Source of the DNA: Orlajensenia sp037404875
GTDB taxonomy: Bacteria; Actinomycetota; Actinomycetes; Actinomycetales; Microbacteriaceae
Assembly: GCF_037404875.1 (NCBI RefSeq)
Contig: NZ_JBBELO010000039.1
Span: 1-64,000 of the forward strand
DNA length: 64,000 nucleotides
Reading direction: 5' to 3'
Shown here: positions 45,044 through 53,869 of the stretch, piece by piece
Position numbering within the stretch: the first letter of the stretch is position 1
Layout: each line of letters opens with the position of its first letter
The notes under the pieces: generated by a model
The model's input: only the letters and a program-made list of their open reading frames with translations
Databases searched by the model: none
What the model was told of the DNA's origin: nothing
Made by a program: the position numbers and the translations under genes

Positions 45044-45664
45044 TCAGCTGGTGGCGCCGCCGGCAGGTCCTGCCGGCATGCGCAGCGGGATGAGATCGCG
45101 CGGCGGCATCGGGGTCGAGCCCCGCACCACCACGATGGAACGGAACAGCTCCTCGACGGCCGCGGCGGCATCCGGGTTCACCGCGCCCTCGCCGGCGATG
45201 ACGCCGCGCAGGAACCAGCGCGGGCCGTCGACGCCGATGAAGCGCGCGAGCCGGGTGGCTCCCGGAGTGGCCGTGTTGCTCGCGACGGGGATCTGCGCGA
45301 GGAGCTCCGGGCCCAACGGACCCTCCCGCAGCGTCGTCGATCCGCCCTGGCGTGCGATCTGATCGGCGATCTGCTCGCGGATCTCGTGCCAGAGCCCGCT
45401 CGAGCGGGGCGCGGCGAACGGCTGCACCTGCAGGGTGGAGCCGGCGTAGTCGAGCCCGATGGCCACGACGCGCTTGGACTCCTCTTCGATCTCCAAGCGC
45501 AGGTGCAGTCCCTCACGGGGAAGGATCTTCACGCCGCCCAGGTCGACGTAGGGGCGAACGGGGTTCGCCTCCGCCTCGTCGAGGGGGCCGTTCTCGGCTC
45601 GGTCCTCCGGCGCGGACTTGGGGAGGTCGCCGGGAACCTCTCCGATGGTCTCGATGTCGCTCAC
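45044..45664 (-). CDS. DUF3710 family protein
   Basis: 206 residues matching DUF3710 of Actinobacteria: 'VRPYVDLGGVKILPREGL', 'LRLEIEEESKRVVAIGLDY', 'LQVQPFAAPRSSGLWHEIR', and 'RFIGVDGPRWFLRGVIAGEG'. No signal peptide or membrane helix, so it is probably cytosolic. Function unknown. The start overlaps the dut stop by four bases, linking it to nucleotide-pool control only by position. Confidence 0.9.
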   Translation of the reverse strand: MSDIETIGEVPGDLPKSAPEDRAENGPLDEAEANPVRPYVDLGGVKILPREGLHLRLEIEEESKRVVAIGLDYAGSTLQVQPFAAPRSSGLWHEIREQIADQIARQGGSTTLREGPLGPELLAQIPVASNTATPGATRLARFIGVDGPRWFLRGVIAGEGAVNPDAAAAVEELFRSIVVVRGSTPMPPRDLIPLRMPAGPAGGATS

Positions 45665-46134
45665 GCGATCTCTCCTGACTGCTGTGCGGCGCCGCCGTGG
45701 GCGGCGATGCCGGTCGAGCCGAAGCCGCCCTCACCGCGGTCACTTCCGGGCAGGCGCTCCACCTCGATGAAACGGGCGCGGGAGACCGGCATGATGATCA
45801 GCTGGGCGATGCGGTCTCCGACTGCGACAGAGTACGCCATGGTGCTGTCGGTGTTCAGCAACGCGACCTTGATCTCGCCGCGATAACCGGCATCCACTGT
45901 TCCCGGCGAGTTGACGATGGTGATGCCGTGCTTGGAGGCCAGTCCGCTGCGCGGAACCACGAAGGCGGCATAGCCGTCGGGCAGGGCGATCGCCACGCCG
46001 GTGCCGACCGTCGCCCGCTCTCCCGGAGCCAGGACGACGGCCTCTGCGGCGTGCAGGTCGGCTCCCGCATCGCCCGGGTGCGCGTACGTCGGCACGGTGC
46101 TCGCGGTGATCAGGACGTCGACGGATTCGGTCAC
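45661..46134 (-). CDS. dut: Deoxyuridine 5'-triphosphate nucleotidohydrolase
   Basis: Hydrolyses dUTP to dUMP and pyrophosphate, keeping uracil out of DNA. 157 residues from GTG at 46134. All five trimeric dUTPase motifs are visible: 'HPGDAGADLHA' (1), 'VPRSGLASKHG' (2), 'GTVDAGYRGEI' (3, with the catalytic Asp), 'RIAQLIIMPV' (4) and 'RGEGGFGSTG' (5). First gene of the dut-DUF3710-DUF3159 group; divergent from the DUF3093 gene, 39 bases away. Confidence 0.97.
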   Translation of the reverse strand: MTESVDVLITASTVPTYAHPGDAGADLHAAEAVVLAPGERATVGTGVAIALPDGYAAFVVPRSGLASKHGITIVNSPGTVDAGYRGEIKVALLNTDSTMAYSVAVGDRIAQLIIMPVSRARFIEVERLPGSDRGEGGFGSTGIAAHGGAAQQSGEIA

Positions 46135-46173
46135 GTGTCGAGGGTAGTGCAGAACTGGTGGTCGAATAGAGCC

Positions 46174-46626
46174 ATGCCCGTTTACCAGGAACGCCTCTGG
46201 CCAGCCCCCTGGCTGTTCATCGCGACGGCACTCGTCGTGCCCGCCGCCCTTCTCGTCTTCGCCCCCATCTCGATGATCGCCGGCATCATCACGGCCGTCG
46301 TGCTCTACGGCGCCATCGTGGTGAGCCTGTTCGTGTCGGCGCCGACGGTGGCCGTACGAGACGGGATGCTGGTGGCAGGCAAGGCGAGCATCCCGCTCTC
46401 GCTCGTGGGACCCGTCAAGGCCTACTCCGGTCACGCGGCATGGGAGCAGCGCGGCCCGCAGCTCGACGCGCGCGCCTTCCTGATGATCCGCGGCTGGGTC
46501 GACCCCATCGTGCGGGTTCCGGTGACCGACCCCGACGACCCCGCGCCCTACTGGATCGTCTCAACGCGGAACCCAAAGAAATTGGCCGCCGCGATCAACG
46601 GATCGCGACGGCCTAACGAGCCCTAA
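46174..46626 (+). CDS. DUF3093 family membrane protein
   Basis: 150 residues: 'YQERLWPAPWLFIATALVVP' and a second hydrophobic segment ('ISMIAGIITAVVLYGAIVV') give two helices, followed by a soluble C-terminal domain with 'ARAFLMIRGWVDPIVRVPV' and 'PYWIVSTRNPKKLAAAI'. This is the actinobacterial DUF3093 pattern, which usually sits beside dut and DUF4193. Function unknown. Confidence 0.9.
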   Translation: MPVYQERLWPAPWLFIATALVVPAALLVFAPISMIAGIITAVVLYGAIVVSLFVSAPTVAVRDGMLVAGKASIPLSLVGPVKAYSGHAAWEQRGPQLDARAFLMIRGWVDPIVRVPVTDPDDPAPYWIVSTRNPKKLAAAINGSRRPNEP

Positions 46627-46638
46627 AGCTGAACGCCG

Positions 46639-46932
46639 TTACGCGGCGCACTCCAGGCAGACCGGTCCGAGCTTTTCTTCGTGGTCGATCTGCGAGCGGT
46701 GCTTCACGAGGAAGCAGCTCACGCAGGTGAACTCGTCGGCCTGCGGAGGCAGCACGACGACATCCAAGTCGAGGTCGGAGAGGTCAGCCCCGGGGAGTTC
46801 GAAACCACCGGGGTTGTCGGCGTCCTCAACGTCGACGACGCCGGACAGCTTGTCGGGTACTCGCTCCTTGAGTGCTTCGATCGACTCGGAGTCGTCGTCA
46901 GACTTTCGCGGTGCGTCGTAATCCGTTGCCAT
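46639..46932 (-). CDS. DUF4193 family protein (zinc-ribbon-like)
   Basis: 97 residues starting 'MATDYDAPRKSDDD'. The acidic middle is followed by two CxxC pairs, 'FTCVSCFLVKHRSQ' and 'GPVCLECA', at the very C-terminus, a likely zinc-binding site. DUF4193 proteins occur throughout Actinobacteria, near dut and sepH; some are linked to RNA polymerase regulation only by resemblance. An upstream ATG in frame would add 8 residues. Convergent with DUF3093, 12 bases between stops. Confidence 0.9.
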   Translation of the reverse strand: MATDYDAPRKSDDDSESIEALKERVPDKLSGVVDVEDADNPGGFELPGADLSDLDLDVVVLPPQADEFTCVSCFLVKHRSQIDHEEKLGPVCLECAA

Positions 46933-47130
46933 GCCCATCCATTCAGTTACCGCCATTCGCACTCGAACGGCGACGTTAGTGTGCCCCAATCGGGCGTGAA
47001 TAGCAAACGCTTTACATGTCCCTTTCAGGTACTTCAATCAACTTGCGGCACGCGGCGCGTATTCCCGTGAATTGGGGAGTCGACATGGCATGGTTGGCGG
47101 TGAAGTAGCGAACGCGAGAGGGCTGTCCCG

Positions 47131-48174
47131 ATGCAGGAATTGAAGGTGATCGGAGTCGAGAACGGCGCCCTCGTCGTCGCAGGCGACGACGGCGACCGCT
47201 TCCGGATCGTCATCGACGAGGTGCTGCAGTCACGACTGCGCAAAGCCAACCCGGAACCGACCGGAAATCAGAAGCTCTCGCCGCGCGAGGTGCAGGCGTA
47301 TATCCGCTCCGGAATGTCTGCCGAAGACGTCGCCGCGGTCACGGGCGCCTCGCTGGACTTCATCCAGCGATTCGAGGGCCCCGTGCTCGCCGAGCGCGAG
47401 CATGTGCTCACGAGCGCCCTCAGCGTGCTCGTGCACCCCACCGCCGAGAACGAGGATCCCGATGAGGATTCCACCTTCGGTGCCGTGATGCGTTCGCGCT
47501 TGGCGTCTCTCGGTGCCAGCAACGAGCGCTGGGCGAGCTGGAAGGAACCGGCCGGCGGCTGGATCATCAAGCTCGAGTTCACGGCCGACACCATCGACCA
47601 TGACGCACGCTGGTCGTTCGAACCCAAGAAGCTCGCGCTCGCGCCGCTCAACAGCGAGGCGATGACGCTCTCGCAGCAGGGCGAGATCTCGGGTTCGCTC
47701 ATTCCGCGACTGCGCGCCGTCGACCCTGCCGACATCGATCACTCCCGTTTCGACAGTGGCGCCTTCACGTTCAAGGACCCGCTGCTCGAGCCGTCGGATG
47801 CGACCGAGGCACCCGCGGAACCGGTGCCCTACGGACGCTCGGGCGCGCCGAGCACGACGGCCGCCGTCAACAAGGCGGCCATCAACCGTGCAGAGGAACC
47901 GCCCAAGACGCTCAGCGAGACCGCCGACCTGCTCGAAGCCCTGCGCCGGCGCCGCGGTGAGCGTGAGGCTGCCCCGAGTGCCCCGGAGCCTCCCGTCGAG
48001 CAGCCGACCCTCATCGACGCCCCCACTGTGGCGCCGAGCTCCTCTCCCCGACGTGACTGGGCAGCCCAGAACGGCAACCAGACGGGCGGAGCTTCCCGCA
48101 AGAAGGGCCGGGCCTCGATGCCCAGCTGGGACGAGATCGTGTTCGGCGCCCGAACGGACGACGACCTGGCCTGA
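47131..48174 (+). CDS. sepH: Septation protein SepH
   Basis: 347-residue actinobacterial FtsZ-regulating protein. The conserved N-terminal domain (DUF3071) includes 'LVVAGDDGDRFRIVIDEVL', the helix-turn-helix-like 'LSPREVQAYIRSGMSAEDVA' and 'WASWKEPAGGWIIKLEF'. The C-terminal half is disordered, Pro/Ala-rich, and ends with the short conserved 'RASMPSWDEIVFGARTDDD'. In Streptomyces, SepH stimulates FtsZ assembly. Followed by the DUF6504 gene in the same direction. Confidence 0.95.
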   Translation: MQELKVIGVENGALVVAGDDGDRFRIVIDEVLQSRLRKANPEPTGNQKLSPREVQAYIRSGMSAEDVAAVTGASLDFIQRFEGPVLAEREHVLTSALSVLVHPTAENEDPDEDSTFGAVMRSRLASLGASNERWASWKEPAGGWIIKLEFTADTIDHDARWSFEPKKLALAPLNSEAMTLSQQGEISGSLIPRLRAVDPADIDHSRFDSGAFTFKDPLLEPSDATEAPAEPVPYGRSGAPSTTAAVNKAAINRAEEPPKTLSETADLLEALRRRRGEREAAPSAPEPPVEQPTLIDAPTVAPSSSPRRDWAAQNGNQTGGASRKKGRASMPSWDEIVFGARTDDDLA

Positions 48175-48266
48175 GCCAGCCCCGGAGCGGATGTTCCGAA
48201 GGCCGTTGTCTGTGGCCGGTGCTACTATCGAACGCATCTTCGAATGCGAGCGATGGAGGCGGCAGC

Positions 48267-48554
48267 ATGCAGGTGGACGAGACGGTCGCCGTCTGGACGA
48301 GTGAGAGCGGCGAGCCGCGGCGCCTGGTGTGGCGCTCTCGGCGCTTCCGCGTGAACGACTCCCCCACGGCGCTCGTCGGACCGTGCGACTGGTGGCATCC
48401 GATGCAGGGTCACCGCATGAACTACGGCAGGCCGCCGCTGCAGATCTCCGGCTGGCGCTTCCAGGCCTCGACGGAGGAGGGCGAGACGCACGTCTTCGAC
48501 GTGCAGCACGACGGCGCCGACGATCGCTGGAAGCTCGTGCGAGTCTTCGACTGA
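48267..48554 (+). CDS. DUF6504 family protein
   Basis: 95 residues from an ATG with GGAGG about 8 bases upstream. 'ETVAVWTSESGEPRRLVWRS' and 'WRFQASTEEGETHVFDV' and the ending 'DRWKLVRVFD' match a small actinobacterial domain (DUF6504) that also occurs fused to DNA polymerase Y-type proteins. Function unknown. A -10-like TACTAT lies at 48223-48228. Convergent with clpX, 77 bases between stops. Confidence 0.8.
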   Translation: MQVDETVAVWTSESGEPRRLVWRSRRFRVNDSPTALVGPCDWWHPMQGHRMNYGRPPLQISGWRFQASTEEGETHVFDVQHDGADDRWKLVRVFD

Positions 48555-48631
48555 CCGGAGGGCGGCCGCCTGGCGGCCAGGCGCAGCCCTGTTAGCCGCT
48601 CCTCCTGCCGGAGGCGGCGGAGGCCTGCCGC

Positions 48632-49906
<1,275 letters not shown>

Positions 49907-50040
49907 CCAAAGCCTCCTTTGCCGGTGTCTCGATTCGAGCCTAGGCTATGGCGCCGACAATCGCGGGTAACGGCGCCACATTCCGCCTGCCCGGGTATTT
50001 CGCCGTGCGCGAAGAGGCACGCCACCCTCGCCGGAGTACG

Positions 50041-50083
50041 AGAAAAGCGGCGGACACCGGCCCGGAGGCCGGCATCCGCCGCT
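50041..50083 (-). terminator. Terminator after clpP2
   Basis: Stem AGCGGCGGA-CA-CCGGCC / GGCCGG-CA-TCCGCCGCT around a CGGA loop, with a TTTTCT tract on the minus strand. It lies between clpP2 and clpX. Confidence 0.85.
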
Positions 50084-50107
50084 CGACGTGATGCTCTCTG
50101 AGGCGCC

Positions 50108-50791
50108 CTACTTCGCGATCGCGGTGAGGTTCTTGCGCGAGGTGAGCACCTGGTCGATCAGGCCGTACTCGAGAGCCTCTGCACCGGAGAGGATCTTGTC
50201 GCGGTCGATGTCCTTGTTCACCTGCTCGGGAGTGCGGTTGGAGTGCTTGGACAGCGTCTGCTCGAGCCAGGTACGCATGCGGAGGATCTCCTGCGCCTGG
50301 ATCTCGATGTCGGAGGCCTGTCCGTGTCCCGCATCCCCGGTGGAGGGCTGGTGGATGAGAACGCGGGCGTTGGGCAGCGCCAGCCGCTTGCCGGGCGTGC
50401 CGGCGGCGGCGAGCACGGCGGCGGCCGAGGCGGCCTGGCCGAGCACGACCGTCATGATCTGCGGACGGATGTACTGCATGGTGTCGTAGATCGCCGTCAT
50501 GGCCGTGAACGAGCCGCCGGGCGAGTTGATGTACATGACGATGTCGCGGTCGGGGTCCATCGACTCGAGCACGAGCAGCTGGGCCATGATGTCGTCGGCC
50601 GAGGCGTCATCCACCTGAACGCCCATGAAGATGATGCGGTCCTCGAACAGCTTCGCGTAGGGGTCCTGACGCTTGTAGCCGTAGGCGGTGCGCTCCTCGA
50701 AGCTCGGGAGGATGTAGCGGGAGTTCGGCATGTGCAGGCCGCTCGGGCTCATGGAGCTCGACGCGGTTCCACCGAAGTCTTGGATGGTCAT
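50108..50791 (-). CDS. clpP2: ATP-dependent Clp protease proteolytic subunit ClpP2
   Basis: 227 residues. Serine peptidase that forms a mixed ClpP1P2 chamber in Actinobacteria. Catalytic Ser122 in 'LGQAASAAAVL' and His147 in 'LIHQPSTGDAG'; the third residue is an Asp near 'DIDRDKIL'. The 30-residue N-terminal extension matches the ClpP2 type. Downstream partner of clpP1 (27 bases apart), probably one operon. The two paralogues differ in the residues around the active serine. Confidence 0.97.
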   Translation of the reverse strand: MTIQDFGGTASSSMSPSGLHMPNSRYILPSFEERTAYGYKRQDPYAKLFEDRIIFMGVQVDDASADDIMAQLLVLESMDPDRDIVMYINSPGGSFTAMTAIYDTMQYIRPQIMTVVLGQAASAAAVLAAAGTPGKRLALPNARVLIHQPSTGDAGHGQASDIEIQAQEILRMRTWLEQTLSKHSNRTPEQVNKDIDRDKILSGAEALEYGLIDQVLTSRKNLTAIAK

Positions 50792-50818
50792 AGTGCTTCC
50801 TTCTTGTATCTTCGGTGG

Positions 50819-51406
50819 CTACTGGATGTCGGTTCCGCCGCCGCCCGACACGTCGAGCGCGGAGGAACGGAGGTGGTCGACGAAGCCGTACTCGAGCGCC
50901 TCCTGGGCGTTGAACCAACGGTCGCGGTCGCCGTCATCGTTGATCTGCTCGACCGACTTGCCGGTCTGGGCCGCGGTGATCTCGGCGAGGCGCTTCTTCA
51001 TGTCGAGGATGAGCTGCGCCTGCGTCTGGATGTCGCTCGAGGTTCCGCCGAAGCCGCCGTGCGGCTGGTGCAGCAGCACGCGGGCGTTGGGCGTGATGTA
51101 GCGCTTGCCCTTGGTTCCGCTCGTGAGCAGCAGCTGTCCCATCGAGGCGGCCATGCCGATGCCGACGGTGACGATGTCGTTCGGCACGAACTGCATCGTG
51201 TCGTAGATCGCCATGCCGGCCGTGATCGAACCACCGGGAGAGTTGATGTAGAGGTAGATGTCGCGCTTGGGGTCTTCAGCTGCGAGCAAGAGGATCTTGG
51301 CGCAGATCTCGTTGGCGTTGTCGTCCCGTACCTCTGAACCGAGCCAGATGATGCGGTCCCTCAGCAGGCGGTCAAAAACACTGGGAGCCAGTGTCGGTTC
51401 GGCCAT
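50819..51406 (-). CDS. clpP1: ATP-dependent Clp protease proteolytic subunit ClpP1
   Basis: 195 residues, the shorter paralogue. Catalytic Ser88 in 'VGIGMAASMGQLLL' and His113 in 'LLHQPHGGFGG'; 'INSPGGSITAGMAIYDTM' is the family signature. First gene of the clpP1-clpP2 pair. A -10-like TAGATT lies on the minus strand at 51438-51443, about 31 bases before the ATG. No clear ClgR site was recognised. Confidence 0.97.
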   Translation of the reverse strand: MAEPTLAPSVFDRLLRDRIIWLGSEVRDDNANEICAKILLLAAEDPKRDIYLYINSPGGSITAGMAIYDTMQFVPNDIVTVGIGMAASMGQLLLTSGTKGKRYITPNARVLLHQPHGGFGGTSSDIQTQAQLILDMKKRLAEITAAQTGKSVEQINDDGDRDRWFNAQEALEYGFVDHLRSSALDVSGGGGTDIQ

Positions 51407-51486
51407 TGTGTCGCTCCTTCAGTTATCGCGTATGTCGAATCTATCGGAGGCCGCTCGGCCACCCGGCCGTGTTCGCCGTGGGCAGA

Positions 51487-51984
51487 TCAGCGGCCCTCAC
51501 CGGCGAATTCGCGTGCGTAGTTCGAGACCGACCGGGTGTAGCGCCGCAGGTGCGGAGCAAGCGCGAGCAGGGCGACGGAGAGCGCCCGGCGCTCCTGTCC
51601 GTCGTCGGCGAGGGCGAGCGCCAGGAAGGCGGCCACCTCGTCGCGGTAGGGGGCATCGGGATGCTCGTCGAGTTCCTGCTCGATCAGGGCGAGCGCCTGT
51701 GCGCTGTCACCGAGGTTGCGGATGCTGCTCGCCATCTGGATGACGGCCTGCGGCCGATGCTCGTCGTCGAGCCCGAGCTCGAGCGCGTGGCGGTAAAGCG
51801 GGACGGCCTCATCGGGCCGGCCGGCGGAGTCGCGTGCACCCGCCCGCTCGAACTCGGCCCGCGCATCCTGTGCGCCTCTCTCGGCGGCGAGAGCGTCGAT
51901 GCGTGCGATGACCTCGTCATCGACCATCGATCCGGCCGCTTGCTCCCAGACCGCGGCGATGCGGTCGTCCCAGCTCTCGTCCAC
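51487..51984 (-). CDS. Tetratricopeptide repeat protein
   Basis: 165 residues, almost all helical. 'AEFERAGARDSAGRPDEAVP' and 'LGDSAQALALIEQELDEHPD' are TPR-type helix pairs. It resembles the actinobacterial 'TPR_5' proteins that sit near clpP or tig. Cytosolic. Partner unknown. It lies between the trigger factor and clpP1 on the same strand, with a terminator separating it from tig. Confidence 0.85.
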   Translation of the reverse strand: MDESWDDRIAAVWEQAAGSMVDDEVIARIDALAAERGAQDARAEFERAGARDSAGRPDEAVPLYRHALELGLDDEHRPQAVIQMASSIRNLGDSAQALALIEQELDEHPDAPYRDEVAAFLALALADDGQERRALSVALLALAPHLRRYTRSVSNYAREFAGEGR

Positions 51985-52034
51985 TGCAGGTACTCCTTCA
52001 TCGTCTGCCGGCGCAGGCAGCGGCGGGATGCGAA

Positions 52035-52063
52035 AGGGCCGGATGCGAATCGCATCCGGCCCT
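52035..52063 (-). terminator. Terminator after tig
   Basis: Perfect 13-bp stem AGGGCCGGATGCG/CGCATCCGGCCCT with a three-base loop, nine bases past the tig stop and followed by TTTCGC on the minus strand. Confidence 0.85.
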
Positions 52064-52072
52064 CAGGCGGTG

Positions 52073-53542
52073 TTACTCGGCGTCAGCCTTGCTGGCTGCC
52101 TTCTTCTTGGGAGCGGCCTTGCGCTTCGGCTTCTCGGCGGCCTCTTCGTCGGCGATCCCTTCGGCAGGCTCAGGGCGGCGGTCGTCGGCGACCTGTGCGG
52201 CCTCGACGATCTCCTCGGCCTCGGCGACCGTCTCGGCCTCAGCCTCGGCCTCGTTCTCGTCGTCTTCGACGGCGATGAAGTCGGAGAGGTCGACCGGGTT
52301 GCCGTTGGTGTCCTTGACGACGGCCTTGCCGAGCACGACGGCGAGCGCCTTGTTGCGGGCGACCTCGCCGACCATGGCAGGGATCTGACCCTGCTGGCCG
52401 AGCGCCTGCACGAACTCGTTGGGGTCCATGCCGTACTGGGCCGCACCCTGCACGAGGTACTGCGAGAGCTCGTCCTGGCTCACCTTGACCTCTTCGGCTT
52501 CGGCGATGGCGTCGAGCAGGATCTGCGTACGGAACGTCTTCTCGCTCGACTCGGCGACCTCTGCGCGGTGCTCGTCGTCTTCGAGACGGTTCTCGGACTC
52601 GAGGTGACGGTGCACCTCGTCTTCGATGAGCGCAGCGGGAACGGGAACCTCGACCAGCTGGGTGAGCTTCTCGACCAGCAGGTCGCGCGCCTGGTTGCCC
52701 TGGCCGAACGCCTTCTGGCGGGTGACCTGCTCGGAGAGGCTGGCCTTGAGCTCGTCGAGCGTGTCGAACTCGCTCGCGATCTGTGCGAAGTCGTCGTCGG
52801 CCTCGGGAAGCTCGCGCTCCTTGACGGCGGTGACGGTCACGGTGATCTCTGCGGTCTCACCCTCGTGGTCGCCGCCGAGCAGCTTGGACGCGAAGGTCGT
52901 GGTCTCGTCGGCGGTCAGCGACTCGAGCGCCTCGTCGATGCCCTCGAGCAGCTCCCCCGAGCCCAGCTCGTAGGAGATGCCGTTGGCGGTGTCGACCTCT
53001 TCGCCGTTGATGGTGGCGACGAGGTCGAGCGTCACGAAGTCGCCCGTGGTAGCGGGGCGGTCGACCGTGATGAGGGTGCCGAAACGGCTGCGCAGACGGT
53101 CGAGCTCCTCGTCGACGTCACCCTCGGCGATCTCGGCGGCGTCCACCGTGATCTCGATGCCGTTGTAGTCGGGAAGGGTGATCTCGGGACGCACGTCGAC
53201 CTCGACGGCGACGACGAGGTCGCCGGAGTAGTCCTTGTCGCTCGGCCACTGCACGATGTCAGCCTCGGGACGACCGAGCGTACGCAGCTCGTTCTCCTCG
53301 ACGGCGGCACGGAAGAACCCGTCCAGGCCCTCGTTGACCGCGTGCTCGAGCACGGCGCCCTTGCCGACGCGCTGCTCGATGATGGGCGGCGGAACCTTGC
53401 CCTTGCGGAATCCCGGAACGTTGATCTGCTCGGCGATGTGGCTGTACGCGTGGGTGATGCTGGGCTTGAGCTCCTCAGGCGTCACCGTGATGGTGAGCTT
53501 GGCGCGCGTCGGGCTCAGCTTCTCAACCGAAGTGGTCGGCAT
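52073..53542 (-). CDS. tig: Trigger factor (ribosome-associated chaperone)
   Basis: 489 residues. The N-terminal ribosome-binding domain includes the 'GFRKGKVPPPIIEQRVG' signature loop. The peptidyl-prolyl isomerase domain (about 155-245) contains 'GDFVTLDLVATINGEEVD'. The C-terminal chaperone arms follow. The last ~55 residues are an acidic-then-basic tail ending in a Lys/Ala-rich stretch ('KPKRKAAPKKKAASKADAE'), and a REP-like unit lies inside it. Start at 53542 chosen by family N-terminus. Upstream is tRNA-Pro. Confidence 0.97.
   Translation of the reverse strand: MPTTSVEKLSPTRAKLTITVTPEELKPSITHAYSHIAEQINVPGFRKGKVPPPIIEQRVGKGAVLEHAVNEGLDGFFRAAVEENELRTLGRPEADIVQWPSDKDYSGDLVVAVEVDVRPEITLPDYNGIEITVDAAEIAEGDVDEELDRLRSRFGTLITVDRPATTGDFVTLDLVATINGEEVDTANGISYELGSGELLEGIDEALESLTADETTTFASKLLGGDHEGETAEITVTVTAVKERELPEADDDFAQIASEFDTLDELKASLSEQVTRQKAFGQGNQARDLLVEKLTQLVEVPVPAALIEDEVHRHLESENRLEDDEHRAEVAESSEKTFRTQILLDAIAEAEEVKVSQDELSQYLVQGAAQYGMDPNEFVQALGQQGQIPAMVGEVARNKALAVVLGKAVVKDTNGNPVDLSDFIAVEDDENEAEAEAETVAEAEEIVEAAQVADDRRPEPAEGIADEEAAEKPKRKAAPKKKAASKADAE
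52157..52175. repeat. REP-like unit inside the tig coding sequence
   Basis: CCCTTCGGCAGGCTCAGGG matches the A unit of the 36.3-36.7 kb array at 18 of 19 positions. It encodes 'PEPAEG' in the trigger-factor tail, in frame. Confidence 0.65.
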
Positions 53543-53588
53543 GGGGAAGATCTCCTGATAGATGAAGGTGTGTGTCGAATGCGGCGGC

Positions 53589-53666
53589 TGGTCGGGGCGA
53601 CAGGATTCGAACCTGCGACCTCCCGCTCCCAAAGCGGGCGCTCTAGCCAAGCTGAGCTACGCCCCG
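53589..53666 (-). tRNA. tRNA-Pro (anticodon GGG)
   Basis: Minus-strand cloverleaf CGGGGCG/CGCCCCG, D-arm GCTC...GAGC, anticodon arm CCGCT-TTGGGAG-AGCGG region giving GGG, T-arm CAGGTTCGAATCCTG, encoded CCA. It lies between the HNH gene and tig on the same strand. Confidence 0.97.
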
Positions 53667-53869
53667 AGTCGCCTACTCAACTCGTAGTCACCCCATGAGC
53701 GCACGCCGAAGCACGCAATCTGCGGGGAACCCCGGAAAGTCTACTGCACACCGGGTGCGCCGACGGTTGGCGCGAGCGCCCGAGCGCGTGCCAGCGGGTC
53801 AGGGTGGGCTTTCGGTGGAGAGTCAGTGAGCTGGTGTCTCGGCGATGAAGTGCTCCGGGGAGCGCTCCA

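Noticed and set aside
48568..48582. Terminator hairpin between DUF6504 and clpX
   Set aside because: Only a 6-bp stem (GCCTGG/CCAGGC) with a three-base loop and no T-run; too weak to list.
51407..51486. tRNA-Leu/Ser-like D-arm and a ClgR site upstream of clpP1
   Set aside because: GTGGCCGAGCGG resembles a D-arm, but no acceptor stem or anticodon arm can be drawn, and no full ClgR dyad was found.
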